DNA from: Paracoccaceae bacterium
GTDB lineage: Bacteria; Pseudomonadota; Alphaproteobacteria; Rhodobacterales; Rhodobacteraceae
Assembly: GCA_003511785.1 (NCBI GenBank)
Contig: DOIS01000085.1
Span: 1 to 9,983 of the forward strand
Direction: 5' to 3'
Length of the DNA stretch: 9,983 nucleotides
Shown here: positions 1-6,347 of the stretch, piece after piece
How the letters are laid out: the number at the start of each line of letters is the position of its first letter
Numbering within the stretch: position 1 is the first letter of the stretch
The notes under the pieces: generated by a model
What the model saw: only the letters and a program-made list of their open reading frames with translations
Database searches by the model: none
Told to the model about the DNA's origin: nothing
Made by a program: the position numbers and the translations under genes

Positions 1-22
1 CGTGTCGAAGATCATCGAGTAA
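1..22 (+). CDS. tuf: Elongation factor Tu, 3' end only
   Basis: Only the last codons are inside the window: reading from base 2 they give V-S-K-I-I-E followed by TAA at 20-22. This is the usual C-terminus of alphaproteobacterial EF-Tu (family knowledge). The position immediately upstream of rpsJ fits the common str-S10 order rpsL-rpsG-fusA-tuf-rpsJ. EF-Tu is the GTPase that delivers aminoacyl-tRNA to the ribosome. The identification rests on six residues plus gene order, so it is good but not certain; the rest of the gene lies to the left. Confidence 0.8.
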
Positions 23-42
23 TCCTCGACGCACTGTGTTCC

Positions 43-66
43 GGGAGACCCCCGCCGGGGTCTCCC
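43..66 (+). terminator. Hairpin after tuf, likely terminator
   Basis: A perfect 10-bp stem (GGGAGACCCC at 43-52 with GGGGTCTCCC at 57-66) closes a four-base loop CGCC, 20 bases after the tuf stop. The downstream stretch (CTCTGCAATT) is only moderately T-rich, so termination may be partial and some readthrough into rpsJ is possible. The reading as the tuf terminator is inferred from position and stem strength. Confidence 0.6.
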
Positions 67-146
67 TCTGCAATTCCGGTTCGACGAGGGGTGTCGGTGG
101 TCGGCGCTCCTCCTCTCAACCGCAACGCCCTTGAGGGAAACGAAAC

Positions 147-467
147 ATGGCAATCCAAAGCCAGAATATCCGCATTCGGCTGAAGGCGTTCGACTACCGC
201 GTGCTGGACTCCAGCACCCAGGAGATCGTCAACACGGCCAAGCGCACGGGCGCGCAGGTGCGCGGCCCGATTCCGCTGCCCAACAAAATCGAGAAGTTCA
301 CGGTTCTGCGTGGGCCTCACGTTGACAAGAAATCCCGCGACCAGTTCGAGATCCGCACCCACAAGCGGCTCCTGGACATCGTGGATCCGACCCCGCAGAC
401 GGTGGACGCGCTGATGAAGCTCGACCTCGCCGCCGGCGTGGATGTCGAGATCAAGTTGCAGTCGTAA
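147..467 (+). CDS. rpsJ: 30S ribosomal protein S10
   Basis: The 106-residue product has the full S10 pattern: an N-terminal IRIRLKAFD strand, the segment GPIPLPNKIEKFTVLRGPHVDKKS, which is the extended loop region, and the RTHKRLLDIVDPTPQTVDALMKL helix-strand block. E. coli S10 has 103 residues, so it is full length. S10 sits in the 30S head and, in other bacteria, also partners NusB in transcription antitermination. The ATG at 147 is preceded by the purine-rich GAGGGAAA at about 133-140, which serves as the ribosome binding site. It is the first gene of the S10 cluster and follows a tuf hairpin by 80 bases, so a promoter is expected between 67 and 140. I could not pick a convincing one. Confidence 0.97.
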   Translation: MAIQSQNIRIRLKAFDYRVLDSSTQEIVNTAKRTGAQVRGPIPLPNKIEKFTVLRGPHVDKKSRDQFEIRTHKRLLDIVDPTPQTVDALMKLDLAAGVDVEIKLQS

Positions 468-485
468 GATCGGAGGGTAGTAAAC

Positions 486-1355
486 ATGCGCTCTGGTATC
501 ATCGCAAAGAAAGTCGGCATGACCCGGCTGTTTCTCGAGGATGGCCGGCAGGTGCCGGTAACCGTCCTGCAACTCGACAAGCTCCAGGTCGTCTCGCAGC
601 GCACCGCGGACAAGGACGGCTACACCGCCGTTCAACTCGGCGCCGGCACCCCCAAGACCAAACGCGTCTCGAAGGCGATGCGTGGCCATTTCGCCGCCAC
701 CAAGGTCGAGCCCAAGCGCAAGGTTGCGGAATTCCGCGTCTCGCCGGACAACCTGATCGACGTGGGCGAAGAAATCATTGCCGACCATTACTTTGAGGGC
801 CAGTATGTCGACGTGACCGGCACCTCGATCGGTAAGGGTTTCGCCGGTGCCATGAAGCGGCACAATTTCGGCGGCCTGCGCGCCTCGCACGGCGTGTCGA
901 TCAGCCACCGTTCGCACGGCTCCACCGGCCAGTGCCAGGACCCCGGCAAGGTGTTCAAGGGCAAGAAGATGGCAGGCCACATGGGCGCCGCCCGGGTGAC
1001 CACCCAGAACCTGGAAGTGGTCAAGACCGACAGCGACCGTGGCATCATCATGATCAAGGGCGCCGTTCCCGGCCCCAAGGGGTCCTGGGTGACCGTCAAG
1101 GACGCGGTGAAGAAGCCCACGCCCGAGAACGTGATCCTGCCCGCCGCCCTGATGTCGGCACGCCGCGAGGCACAGCGCCAGGCCGAAGAAGCTGCGCGCC
1201 AGGCCGAGGAAGAAGCCAAGGCCGCCGAGGAGGCGCGTCTGGCCGAAGAGGCCGCCCAGCAGGAAGCCGCGCTGAAGGAAGCCGAGGCCGAGATCGAAGC
1301 CGAGAAGAATGACGGCGCCGGTTCGGCCGATCAGAAGAAGGAAGGCGACGAATGA
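486..1355 (+). CDS. rplC: 50S ribosomal protein L3 with long Ala/Glu tail
   Basis: L3 is an early 23S rRNA-binding protein near the peptidyl transferase centre. The core (residues 1 to about 210) is typical: MRSGIIAKKVGMTR at the start, the GKGFAGAMKRHNF segment at about 117-128, and HGSTGQCQDPGKVFKGKKMAGHMG at about 144-167. Gln149 in the GQ motif corresponds to the glutamine methylated by PrmB in E. coli. The protein is 289 residues, against 209 in E. coli. The extra part, from about residue 211, is an Ala/Glu/Gln/Arg-rich predicted coiled coil (224-274) ending in an acidic tail. A strong Shine-Dalgarno, GGAGGG at 472-477, lies 8 bases before the ATG. The stop overlaps the rplD start (ATGA), suggesting translational coupling. 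Confidence 0.97.
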   Translation: MRSGIIAKKVGMTRLFLEDGRQVPVTVLQLDKLQVVSQRTADKDGYTAVQLGAGTPKTKRVSKAMRGHFAATKVEPKRKVAEFRVSPDNLIDVGEEIIADHYFEGQYVDVTGTSIGKGFAGAMKRHNFGGLRASHGVSISHRSHGSTGQCQDPGKVFKGKKMAGHMGAARVTTQNLEVVKTDSDRGIIMIKGAVPGPKGSWVTVKDAVKKPTPENVILPAALMSARREAQRQAEEAARQAEEEAKAAEEARLAEEAAQQEAALKEAEAEIEAEKNDGAGSADQKKEGDE

Positions 1356-1969
1356 AACTCGACGTGATCAAACTGGACGGTGGCAGCGCCGGGTCGGTCG
1401 AGCTCTCGGACGAGGTCTGGGGCCTCGAGCCGCGCGCCGACATCCTGCACCGCGTCGTGCGCTGGCAGCGCAACAAGGCGCAGCAAGGTACGCACAAGGT
1501 CAAGACCCGGTCGGAAACCAGCTACTCGACCAAGAAGATCTATCGCCAGAAGGGCACCGGCGGCGCACGCCACGGTGACCGGAACGCGCCGATCTTCCGT
1601 AAGGGCGGCATCTACAAGGGCCCCGTGCCCCGCAGCCATGCCCATGACCTGCCCAAGAAGTTCCGCAAGCTGGGGCTCAAGCACGCGCTGTCGGCCAAGG
1701 CCAAGGCGGGCGAGCTGGTGGTGATCGAGGACGCCGAAGCCGAGGGCAAGACCGCGGCTCTGGCCAAGCAGGTCGCCAACCTGGGCTGGAAGCGTGCGCT
1801 GATCATCGACGGGGCCTCGGTCAACGAAGGTTTCGCCAAGGCAGCGCGCAACATCGACGGGCTGGACGTCCTGCCGTCGATGGGCGCAAACGTCTATGAC
1901 ATCCTCCGCCGTGACACGCTGGTGCTCACGAAGGCGGGTGTCGAAGCACTGGAGGCTCGTCTGAAATGA
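1352..1969 (+). CDS. rplD: 50S ribosomal protein L4
   Basis: The 205-residue product matches L4: a short N-terminal strand region, then the basic extended loop KTRSETSYSTKKIYRQKGTGGARHG (about residues 50-74), which in known ribosomes lines the peptide exit tunnel, and a C-terminal globular part ending VLTKAGVEALEARLK. E. coli L4 has 201 residues. In enterobacteria L4 also represses the S10 operon through the mRNA leader and can inhibit RNase E. I see no E. coli-like S10 leader here, so that mode of control is not supported. It is embedded between rplC and rplW with 4-base ATGA overlaps at both ends, implying coupled translation. Confidence 0.97.
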   Translation: MKLDVIKLDGGSAGSVELSDEVWGLEPRADILHRVVRWQRNKAQQGTHKVKTRSETSYSTKKIYRQKGTGGARHGDRNAPIFRKGGIYKGPVPRSHAHDLPKKFRKLGLKHALSAKAKAGELVVIEDAEAEGKTAALAKQVANLGWKRALIIDGASVNEGFAKAARNIDGLDVLPSMGANVYDILRRDTLVLTKAGVEALEARLK

Positions 1970-2262
1970 GCGCGAAGGCAGAACATTACGACGTGATCCG
2001 CAAGCCGGTCATCACCGAGAAGGCCACCATGGCGTCCGAAGCCAATGCCGTGGTGTTCGAAGTGGCGATCGACAGCTCCAAGCCCGAGATCAAGGAAGCG
2101 GTCGAGGCGCTGTTCGGGGTCAAGGTGAAGGCGGTCAACACCACCGTCACCAAGGGCAAGGTCAAGCGGTTCCGCGGCCAGTTGGGCCGCCGGAAGGACG
2201 TCAAGAAGGCCTATGTCACCCTCGAAGAGGGCAACACCATTGACGTGACCACCGGCCTCTAA
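1966..2262 (+). CDS. rplW: 50S ribosomal protein L23
   Basis: The 98-residue product has the L23 layout: YDVIRKPVITEKATM near the N-terminus, the VEALFGVKVKAVNTTVTKGKVKRF central segment, and the GRRKDVKKAYVTLEEGNTID C-terminal strand. L23 sits at the exit of the peptide tunnel and is the docking site for trigger factor and SRP in other bacteria. It starts inside the rplD stop (ATGA) and ends with two in-frame TAA stops (2260-2262 and 2263-2265). It is the last gene before a 172-base hairpin-bearing gap, so it may close the first transcription unit of the cluster. Confidence 0.97.
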   Translation: MSAKAEHYDVIRKPVITEKATMASEANAVVFEVAIDSSKPEIKEAVEALFGVKVKAVNTTVTKGKVKRFRGQLGRRKDVKKAYVTLEEGNTIDVTTGL

Positions 2263-2279
2263 TAAGGACGGACATCTTT

Positions 2280-2314
2280 CGCGGCCCCGGATTCGCTTCG
2301 GGGCCGCGGCTTTT
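2280..2314 (+). terminator. GC-rich hairpin between rplW and rplB, terminator or attenuator
   Basis: A perfect 10-bp stem (CGCGGCCCCG at 2280-2289 with CGGGGCCGCG at 2299-2308) can be extended by a G-T and an A-T pair to a five-base loop. It is followed by GC and a short T run (TTTT, 2311-2314). The T run is short, so termination is probably incomplete. It lies 17 bases after the rplW stop, where E. coli has no terminator. A second small hairpin, TGGCG-GAGA-CGCCA (2314-2327), with a GNRA-type loop, follows immediately. Confidence 0.55.
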
Positions 2315-2434
2315 GGCGGAGACGCCAGTCGAACCGGGCACCTTCGGGGGCCTATACCAAGAGCGGGCCTCACACCCCCGCCTTAAACATAGCGGCCCGC
2401 AAGGGTCGCGTTTGCTAAACGGAAGACAGAAAGC

Positions 2435-3277
2435 ATGGCACTCAAGTCGTACAAGCCGACGACGCCGGGCCAGCGCGGGCTGGTGCTGATCGACCGTTCG
2501 GAGCTGTGGAAAGGACGCCCCGTCAAGGCCCTCACCGAGGGTCTGACCAAGTCGGGCGGCCGGAACAACACCGGACGTATCACCTCGCGTCGGCGCGGGG
2601 GCGGGGCGAAACGCCTCTACCGGATCGTCGATTTCAAGCGCAACAAGATGGACGTGGCGGCGACCGTCGAACGGATCGAATACGACCCGAACCGGACCGC
2701 CTTCATCGCGCTGGTGAAGTATGAAGATGGCGAGCAGGCCTATATCCTGGCGCCGCAGCGCATGGCCGTGGGCGACAAGGTCGTGGCCGCGCAGAAGGCC
2801 GACATCAAGCCCGGCAACGCGATGCCCTTCTCGGGCATGCCGATCGGTACGATCGTCCACAACATCGAGCTGAAGCCCGGCAAGGGCGGCCAGATCGCAC
2901 GCGCCGCGGGCACCTATGCCCAGTTCGTCGGTCGCGATGGCGGTTATGCCCAGATCCGCCTGTCCTCGGGCGAACTGCGTATGGTCCGTCAGGAGTGCAT
3001 GGCCACCGTGGGCGCCGTGTCGAACCCGGACAACTCGAACCAGAATTACGGCAAGGCCGGCCGGATGCGCCACAAGGGCAAGCGTCCGAGCGTCCGCGGC
3101 GTGGTGATGAACCCGATTGACCACCCCCATGGCGGCGGCGAAGGCCGCACCTCGGGCGGCCGTCATCCGGTCACGCCCTGGGGCAAGCCGACAAAGGGTG
3201 CGCGCACCCGCAACAAGAACAAGGCGTCGCAAAAGCTGATCATCCGCTCGCGCCACGCCAAGAAGAAGGGACGTTAA
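2435..3277 (+). CDS. rplB: 50S ribosomal protein L2
   Basis: The 280-residue product is full-length L2 (E. coli 273). It shows the N-terminal MALKSYKPTTPGQRG, the basic GRNNTGRITSRRRGGGAKRLYR block (about 42-63), the SH3-like middle domain with PIGTIVHNIELKPGKGGQIARAAGT (about 136-160), and the C-terminal signature NPIDHPHGGGEGRTSGGRHPVTPWG. His230 in DHPHGGG corresponds to His229 of E. coli L2, close to the peptidyl transferase centre. L2 binds 23S rRNA domain IV and bridges to the 30S. GGAAGACAGAAAG lies upstream of the ATG. The gap to rplW is 172 bases, unusually long for this cluster, and carries structured DNA; rpsS follows after 3 bases. Confidence 0.98.
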   Translation: MALKSYKPTTPGQRGLVLIDRSELWKGRPVKALTEGLTKSGGRNNTGRITSRRRGGGAKRLYRIVDFKRNKMDVAATVERIEYDPNRTAFIALVKYEDGEQAYILAPQRMAVGDKVVAAQKADIKPGNAMPFSGMPIGTIVHNIELKPGKGGQIARAAGTYAQFVGRDGGYAQIRLSSGELRMVRQECMATVGAVSNPDNSNQNYGKAGRMRHKGKRPSVRGVVMNPIDHPHGGGEGRTSGGRHPVTPWGKPTKGARTRNKNKASQKLIIRSRHAKKKGR

Positions 3278-3280
3278 CGC

Positions 3281-3559
3281 ATGTCTCGCTCAGTCTGGAA
3301 AGGTCCCTTCGTGGACAGCTACGTCCTGAAGAAGGCCGAAGCTGCCCGTGAATCGGGCCGCAACGAAGTGATCAAGATTTGGTCGCGCCGCTCGACGATC
3401 CTGCCGCAATTCGTGGGTCTGACCTTCGGTGTGTACAACGGTCACAAGCATATCCCTGTCAACGTCTCGGAAGACATGATCGGTCAGAAGTTCGGTGAGT
3501 ATTCGCCGACCCGGACCTATTACGGTCATGCCGCCGACAAGAAAGCGAAGCGGAAGTAA
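3281..3559 (+). CDS. rpsS: 30S ribosomal protein S19
   Basis: The 92-residue product (E. coli 92) begins MSRSVWKGPFVD and carries the S19 signature region with WSRRSTILPQFVGLTFGVYNGHKHIPV (about residues 34-60) and the GQKFGEYSPTRTYYGH segment. S19 sits in the 30S head with S13 and contacts 16S rRNA near the A site. It begins 3 bases after the rplB stop and ends 3 bases before rplV, so all three are clearly in one transcript. No anomalies are seen. Confidence 0.98.
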   Translation: MSRSVWKGPFVDSYVLKKAEAARESGRNEVIKIWSRRSTILPQFVGLTFGVYNGHKHIPVNVSEDMIGQKFGEYSPTRTYYGHAADKKAKRK

Positions 3560-3562
3560 GTC

Positions 3563-3943
3563 ATGGGCAAGGCAAAGAACCCCCGCCGCGTGGCTGACAA
3601 CGAAGCGATGGCCAAGACCCGCATGCTTCGCACCAGCCCGCAGAAACTGAACCTGGTTGCGGCGATGATTCGCGGCAAGAAGGTGGATCGCGCTCTGACC
3701 GATCTGACCTTCTCCAAGAAGCGGATCGCGCAGGACGTGAAGAAGTGCCTTCAGTCCGCCATCGCCAATGCCGAGAACAACCACAACCTGGATGTCGATG
3801 AGCTGATCGTGGCCGAAGCCTATGTCGGCAAGAACCTGACCATGAAGCGCGGTCGTCCGCGGGCCCGTGGCCGGTTCGGCAAGATCATCAAACCGTTCTC
3901 GGAGATCACGATCACGGTGCGTCAAGTCGAGGAGCAAGCCTAA
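3563..3943 (+). CDS. rplV: 50S ribosomal protein L22
   Basis: The 126-residue product shows the L22 pattern: LRTSPQKLNLVAAMIRGKKVDRAL (about residues 22-45), the helical middle with AIANAENNHNLDVDELIVAEAYVG, and the beta-hairpin loop LTMKRGRPRARGRFGKI (about 93-110). In other bacteria that loop reaches into the peptide tunnel and is a site of macrolide-resistance changes. The N-terminus is about 15 residues longer than in E. coli (110 aa), a mild extension common in alphaproteobacteria. An internal ATG (residue 16, MAKTRML) is an alternative start, but the ATG at 3563 directly follows rpsS and is preferred. The stop shares a base with the rpsC start (TAATG). Confidence 0.96.
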   Translation: MGKAKNPRRVADNEAMAKTRMLRTSPQKLNLVAAMIRGKKVDRALTDLTFSKKRIAQDVKKCLQSAIANAENNHNLDVDELIVAEAYVGKNLTMKRGRPRARGRFGKIIKPFSEITITVRQVEEQA

Positions 3944-4650
3944 TGGGACAGAAAGTCAATCCGATCGGCATGCGCCTCCAGGTCAACCGCACCTGGGACA
4001 GCCGCTGGTATGCCGACACCAAGGATTACGGCGATCTTCTGCTGGAAGACGTCAAGATCCGCGAGTTCATCAAGGAAGAGTGCAAGCAGGCTGGCGTCGC
4101 CCGCGTGATCATCGAGCGTCCGCACAAGAAGTGCCGCGTCACGATCCACACTGCGCGTCCCGGCGTCATCATCGGCAAGAAAGGCGCGGACATCGAAGTT
4201 CTGCGCAAGAAGCTGGCCGCGATGACCGACAGCGAGCTGCATCTCAACATCGTCGAGGTGCGCAAGCCCGAGTTGGACGCAATGCTGGTCGCCGAGTCGG
4301 TGGCCCAGCAGCTGGAACGCCGGGTGTCCTTCCGCCGCGCCATGAAACGCGCGGTGCAGAACGCCATGCGCATGGGGGCCCTGGGCATCCGCGTCAACGT
4401 CGCCGGCCGCCTGGGCGGCGCCGAGATCGCGCGGACCGAGTGGTATCGCGAAGGCCGCGTGCCCCTGCACACCCTGCGGGCCGACATCGACTACGCACAT
4501 GCCGAGGCTTCGACGCCCTACGGCATCATCGGGATCAAGGTCTGGATCTTCAAAGGCGAGATCATGGAGCATGACCCCTCGGCACGTGACCGCAAGGCAC
4601 AGGAACTCCAGGACGGTCCGGCCCCGCGTGGCGCCGGTGGCCGTCGCTGA
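3943..4650 (+). CDS. rpsC: 30S ribosomal protein S3
   Basis: The 235-residue product (E. coli 233) starts MGQKVNPIGMRL and has a type II KH domain with the GxxG loop G-K-K-G at residues 78-81 inside GVIIGKKGADIEVLRKKL. The C-terminal domain carries RRAMKRAVQNAMRMGALGIRV and the GRLGGAEIARTEWYREGRVPLHTLRADIDY signature. S3 lines the mRNA entry channel and contributes to the helicase activity of the 30S. GGAG at 3931-3934, inside the end of rplV, lies 8 bases ahead of the ATG. The C-terminal tail ends in a short Gly/Arg/Ala-rich stretch. No defects are seen. Confidence 0.98.
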   Translation: MGQKVNPIGMRLQVNRTWDSRWYADTKDYGDLLLEDVKIREFIKEECKQAGVARVIIERPHKKCRVTIHTARPGVIIGKKGADIEVLRKKLAAMTDSELHLNIVEVRKPELDAMLVAESVAQQLERRVSFRRAMKRAVQNAMRMGALGIRVNVAGRLGGAEIARTEWYREGRVPLHTLRADIDYAHAEASTPYGIIGIKVWIFKGEIMEHDPSARDRKAQELQDGPAPRGAGGRR

Positions 4651-4663
4651 GGAGGAATGACAG

Positions 4664-5077
4664 ATGCTTCAACCAAAGCGCACAAAATTCCGCAAGCAGT
4701 TCAAGGGCCGGATCAAAGGCCAGGCCAAGGGTGGCTCTGACCTGAACTTCGGCACCTACGGGCTCAAGGCGATCCAGCCCGAGCGCGTCACCGCCCGGCA
4801 GATCGAGGCCGCGCGTCGCGCCATGACCCGTCACATGAAACGTCAGGGCCGGGTCTGGATCCGGATCTTCCCCGATGTTCCGGTGACCTCCAAGCCCACC
4901 GAGGTTCGGATGGGTAAAGGTAAAGGGTCGGTCGATTTCTGGGCCGCGAAGGTCAAGCCCGGCCGCGTCATGTTCGAGATCGACGGCGTCGATGACGAGA
5001 CCGCGCGCGAGGCGCTGCGGCTTGCCGCGATGAAACTGCCGATCAAGACCCGCCTGGTGATCCGCGAGGATTGGTGA
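4664..5077 (+). CDS. rplP: 50S ribosomal protein L16
   Basis: The 137-residue product (E. coli 136) aligns throughout: MLQPKRTKFRKQ, LTARQIEAARRAMTR-like VTARQIEAARRAMTRHMKRQG (about 42-62), VWIRIFPD, and the VRMGKGKGSVDFWAA loop (81-95). L16 assembles late and positions A- and P-site tRNAs. Arg82 in VRMGKGKG corresponds to E. coli Arg81, the residue hydroxylated by the ribosomal oxygenase RoxA/YcfD (established knowledge); whether it is modified here is unknown. A strong GGAGGA (4651-4656) lies 7 bases before the start and directly after the rpsC stop. Unlike the classical order, rpmC does not follow: a terminator and three unrelated genes intervene. Confidence 0.98.
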   Translation: MLQPKRTKFRKQFKGRIKGQAKGGSDLNFGTYGLKAIQPERVTARQIEAARRAMTRHMKRQGRVWIRIFPDVPVTSKPTEVRMGKGKGSVDFWAAKVKPGRVMFEIDGVDDETAREALRLAAMKLPIKTRLVIREDW

Positions 5078-5079
5078 GC

Positions 5080-5138
5080 CGCGAAACTCGTTTCGCGATG
5101 TGCGGGAAAGCGATTGACGCGGTCAATCTCGGCCGCAC
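5080..5138 (+). ncRNA. Structured rplP 3' UTR (two hairpins), possible 3'-UTR RNA
   Basis: Immediately after the rplP stop, CGCGAAAC (5080-5087) and GTTTCGCG (5090-5097) form an 18-base near-perfect dyad; as RNA this is a 7-bp stem with a CUCG loop. Next, GTGCGG (5100-5105) pairs with CCGCAC (5133-5138) around an internal loop, and GATTGAC (5112-5118) pairs with GTCAATC (5122-5128). Together with the terminator at 5155-5178 this makes three hairpins in about 100 bases. The structures are visible in the sequence. That they yield a stable separate RNA is inference. Confidence 0.35.
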
Positions 5139-5154
5139 TGGCTAAGCCCATAGG

Positions 5155-5186
5155 CCCCCGGCGCCCTCGCGCCGGGGGTTTTCGTT
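5155..5186 (+). terminator. Intrinsic terminator after rplP
   Basis: A perfect 10-bp G+C stem (CCCCCGGCGC at 5155-5164 with GCGCCGGGGG at 5169-5178), with loop CCTC, is followed directly by TTTTCGTT. This is the best rho-independent terminator in the window, and it lies 77 bases after the rplP stop. It should end the rplB-rplP (or rpsJ-rplP) transcript, separating it from the inserted genes and from rpmC. Confidence 0.85.
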
Positions 5187-5274
5187 CGTGATCTTTCACT
5201 GTGCAGCCCGAAACACCCTGTCCTCAGGGCGCACAATCCCCTAAGACGCGGGCGCCACCGCCAAAGGAACCCCC

Positions 5275-5703
5275 ATGCAAACCCCCTTCCGTACCACCCG
5301 CATTCTCGCGTTCGGCGATTGCGACATCTCCGGCACCGCCTATTTCCCCTCCTATCTCAACATCCTCAACGGCGTGAACGAGGAGTTCTGGCTGGAGCTT
5401 GGGTTCCCCTGGCACAAGATCATCTGGGAGGACCGCTGGGGCACGCCCACGGTCCACATTTCCAGCGATTTCTCCAGCCCCTCCTTCTTCGGTGAGGAGT
5501 TGGAGTTCGAGGTCTCGGTTCTGAAGGTCGGGCGCTCCTCGGTGACGATCCATCACGAGATCAGTTGCAAGGGCGAGAAACGCTGGTCTTCGACCCAGGT
5601 GCTCGCCGCCAGTGACCTGGACAAGCATTGCTCGATTCCCTGGCCGGACGATGTTCGGGAGGCATTGCTGGCCTGCGTGCAAAAGGATGGGGCCGATGGC
5701 TGA
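5275..5703 (+). CDS. Acyl-CoA thioesterase, 4-hydroxybenzoyl-CoA/YbgC type (hotdog fold)
   Basis: The 142-residue product has the size of single-domain hotdog thioesterases. The hallmark is FGDCDISGTAYFPSYL at residues 13-28. Asp17 sits at the position of the catalytic Asp17 in the Pseudomonas 4-hydroxybenzoyl-CoA thioesterase motif DCDPAG, and a GTPTV stretch (57-61) matches the GTPIV of that enzyme. The central helix (NEEFWLELG) and the strands ending TIHHEISCKG complete the fold. The likely reaction is hydrolysis of an acyl- or aroyl-CoA to the free acid in the cytosol; the substrate cannot be read from the sequence. AAAGGA at 5263-5268 lies 6 bases before the ATG. Its 3' end overlaps the next gene by 8 bases, so the two are probably co-translated. 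It is an unusual gene inside an S10 cluster. Confidence 0.88.
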   Translation: MQTPFRTTRILAFGDCDISGTAYFPSYLNILNGVNEEFWLELGFPWHKIIWEDRWGTPTVHISSDFSSPSFFGEELEFEVSVLKVGRSSVTIHHEISCKGEKRWSSTQVLAASDLDKHCSIPWPDDVREALLACVQKDGADG

Positions 5704-6316
5704 CATCACCTCGCTCTTCGTCACGCGGCTCTACCGCGCGCGGCTCGATGCCTACGGTGCAGCGCTCGACCCTGCCGAACTAGAGGCCTCCTGTTACTCC
5801 ATCGCCGCGGATGACGAGGCTGGCCAGAGATGGAGTGAGGAGAACGGCTATCCGGGCTATACGTCCTATGCCTCGCTCACCGACCTGCCCTGGCGCTTTC
5901 CGATCTTCGCGCAGATGGTCGAGGCGCTCGACGCCCATGTGGCCGCCTTCGCTGAAGACTTGGAGTTCGACCTGGACGGGCGCGCGCTCGCGCTCGAGGA
6001 CCTCTGGATCAACATCCTGCCCCCGGGCGGCAGCCACGGCTCGCATATTCACCCGCACAGTGTCATCAGCGGTACGACCTATGTCGCCATGCCCGAGGGC
6101 ACCAGCGCGCTTAAACTGGAAGACCCGCGTTCGGCACGGATGATGGCGGCCCCCGCCCGGCGCAAGGGCGCGCGTCAAGAGATGCGGACCTTCGTTCCGG
6201 TCGCGCCCCGGGTCGCCGACGTGCTGCTCTGGGAAAGCTGGCTGCGCCACGAGGTGCCGGCGAATATGGCCGACGAGGACCGTATCAGCGTCAGTTTCAA
6301 CTACGCCTGGACATGA
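5696..6316 (+). CDS. Putative 2-oxoglutarate/Fe(II)-dependent oxygenase, TIGR02466-like
   Basis: The 206-residue product starts MADITSLFVTRLYRARL at 5696. That start has AAAGGA (5682-5687) 8 bases ahead and overlaps the preceding thioesterase stop; an in-frame ATG at 5612 lies deep inside the thioesterase and is rejected. The core resembles the double-stranded beta-helix oxygenases of the TIGR02466/PF13759 type. It has W104-I-N-I-L-P-P-G-G, the histidine-rich HGSHIHPHSVISGTTYV (114-130), an LEDPR segment, the distal SWLRHEV with His185, and R196-I-S-V-S-F-N. By family analogy, histidines around 117-121 and His185 would bind iron and Arg196 would bind 2-oxoglutarate. The family is poorly characterised and the substrate is unknown. 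The gene is convergent with the channel gene downstream. Confidence 0.8.
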   Translation: MADITSLFVTRLYRARLDAYGAALDPAELEASCYSIAADDEAGQRWSEENGYPGYTSYASLTDLPWRFPIFAQMVEALDAHVAAFAEDLEFDLDGRALALEDLWINILPPGGSHGSHIHPHSVISGTTYVAMPEGTSALKLEDPRSARMMAAPARRKGARQEMRTFVPVAPRVADVLLWESWLRHEVPANMADEDRISVSFNYAWT

Positions 6317-6347
6317 GCCGCGCACCGGCCCGCTCGCCAGTCTAAGG

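Noticed and set aside
12..980. 322-residue minus-strand open frame opposite rpsJ-rplC
   Set aside because: It lies wholly antisense to unmistakable ribosomal genes; long shadow frames are expected in GC-rich DNA, and the translation resembles no family.
2340..2434. Promoter for rplB (TATACC at 2353, or TTAAAC at 2383)
   Set aside because: No acceptable -35 element at 16-18 bases upstream of either; not called.
2216..3256. 346-residue minus-strand open frame opposite rplB
   Set aside because: Antisense shadow of rplB; low-complexity Arg/Ala/Gly-rich translation with no recognisable domain.
5112..5128. GATTGAC-GCG-GTCAATC read as an FNR/CRP-type operator
   Set aside because: The half-site spacing is three bases, giving the wrong centre for FNR (TTGAT-N4-ATCAA), and it sits downstream of rplP before a terminator; an RNA hairpin explains it better.
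5612..5695. Upstream in-frame start for the oxygenase
   Set aside because: It would lie deep within the thioesterase gene and lacks a ribosome binding site; the ATG at 5696 has AAAGGA and the family-like N-terminus.
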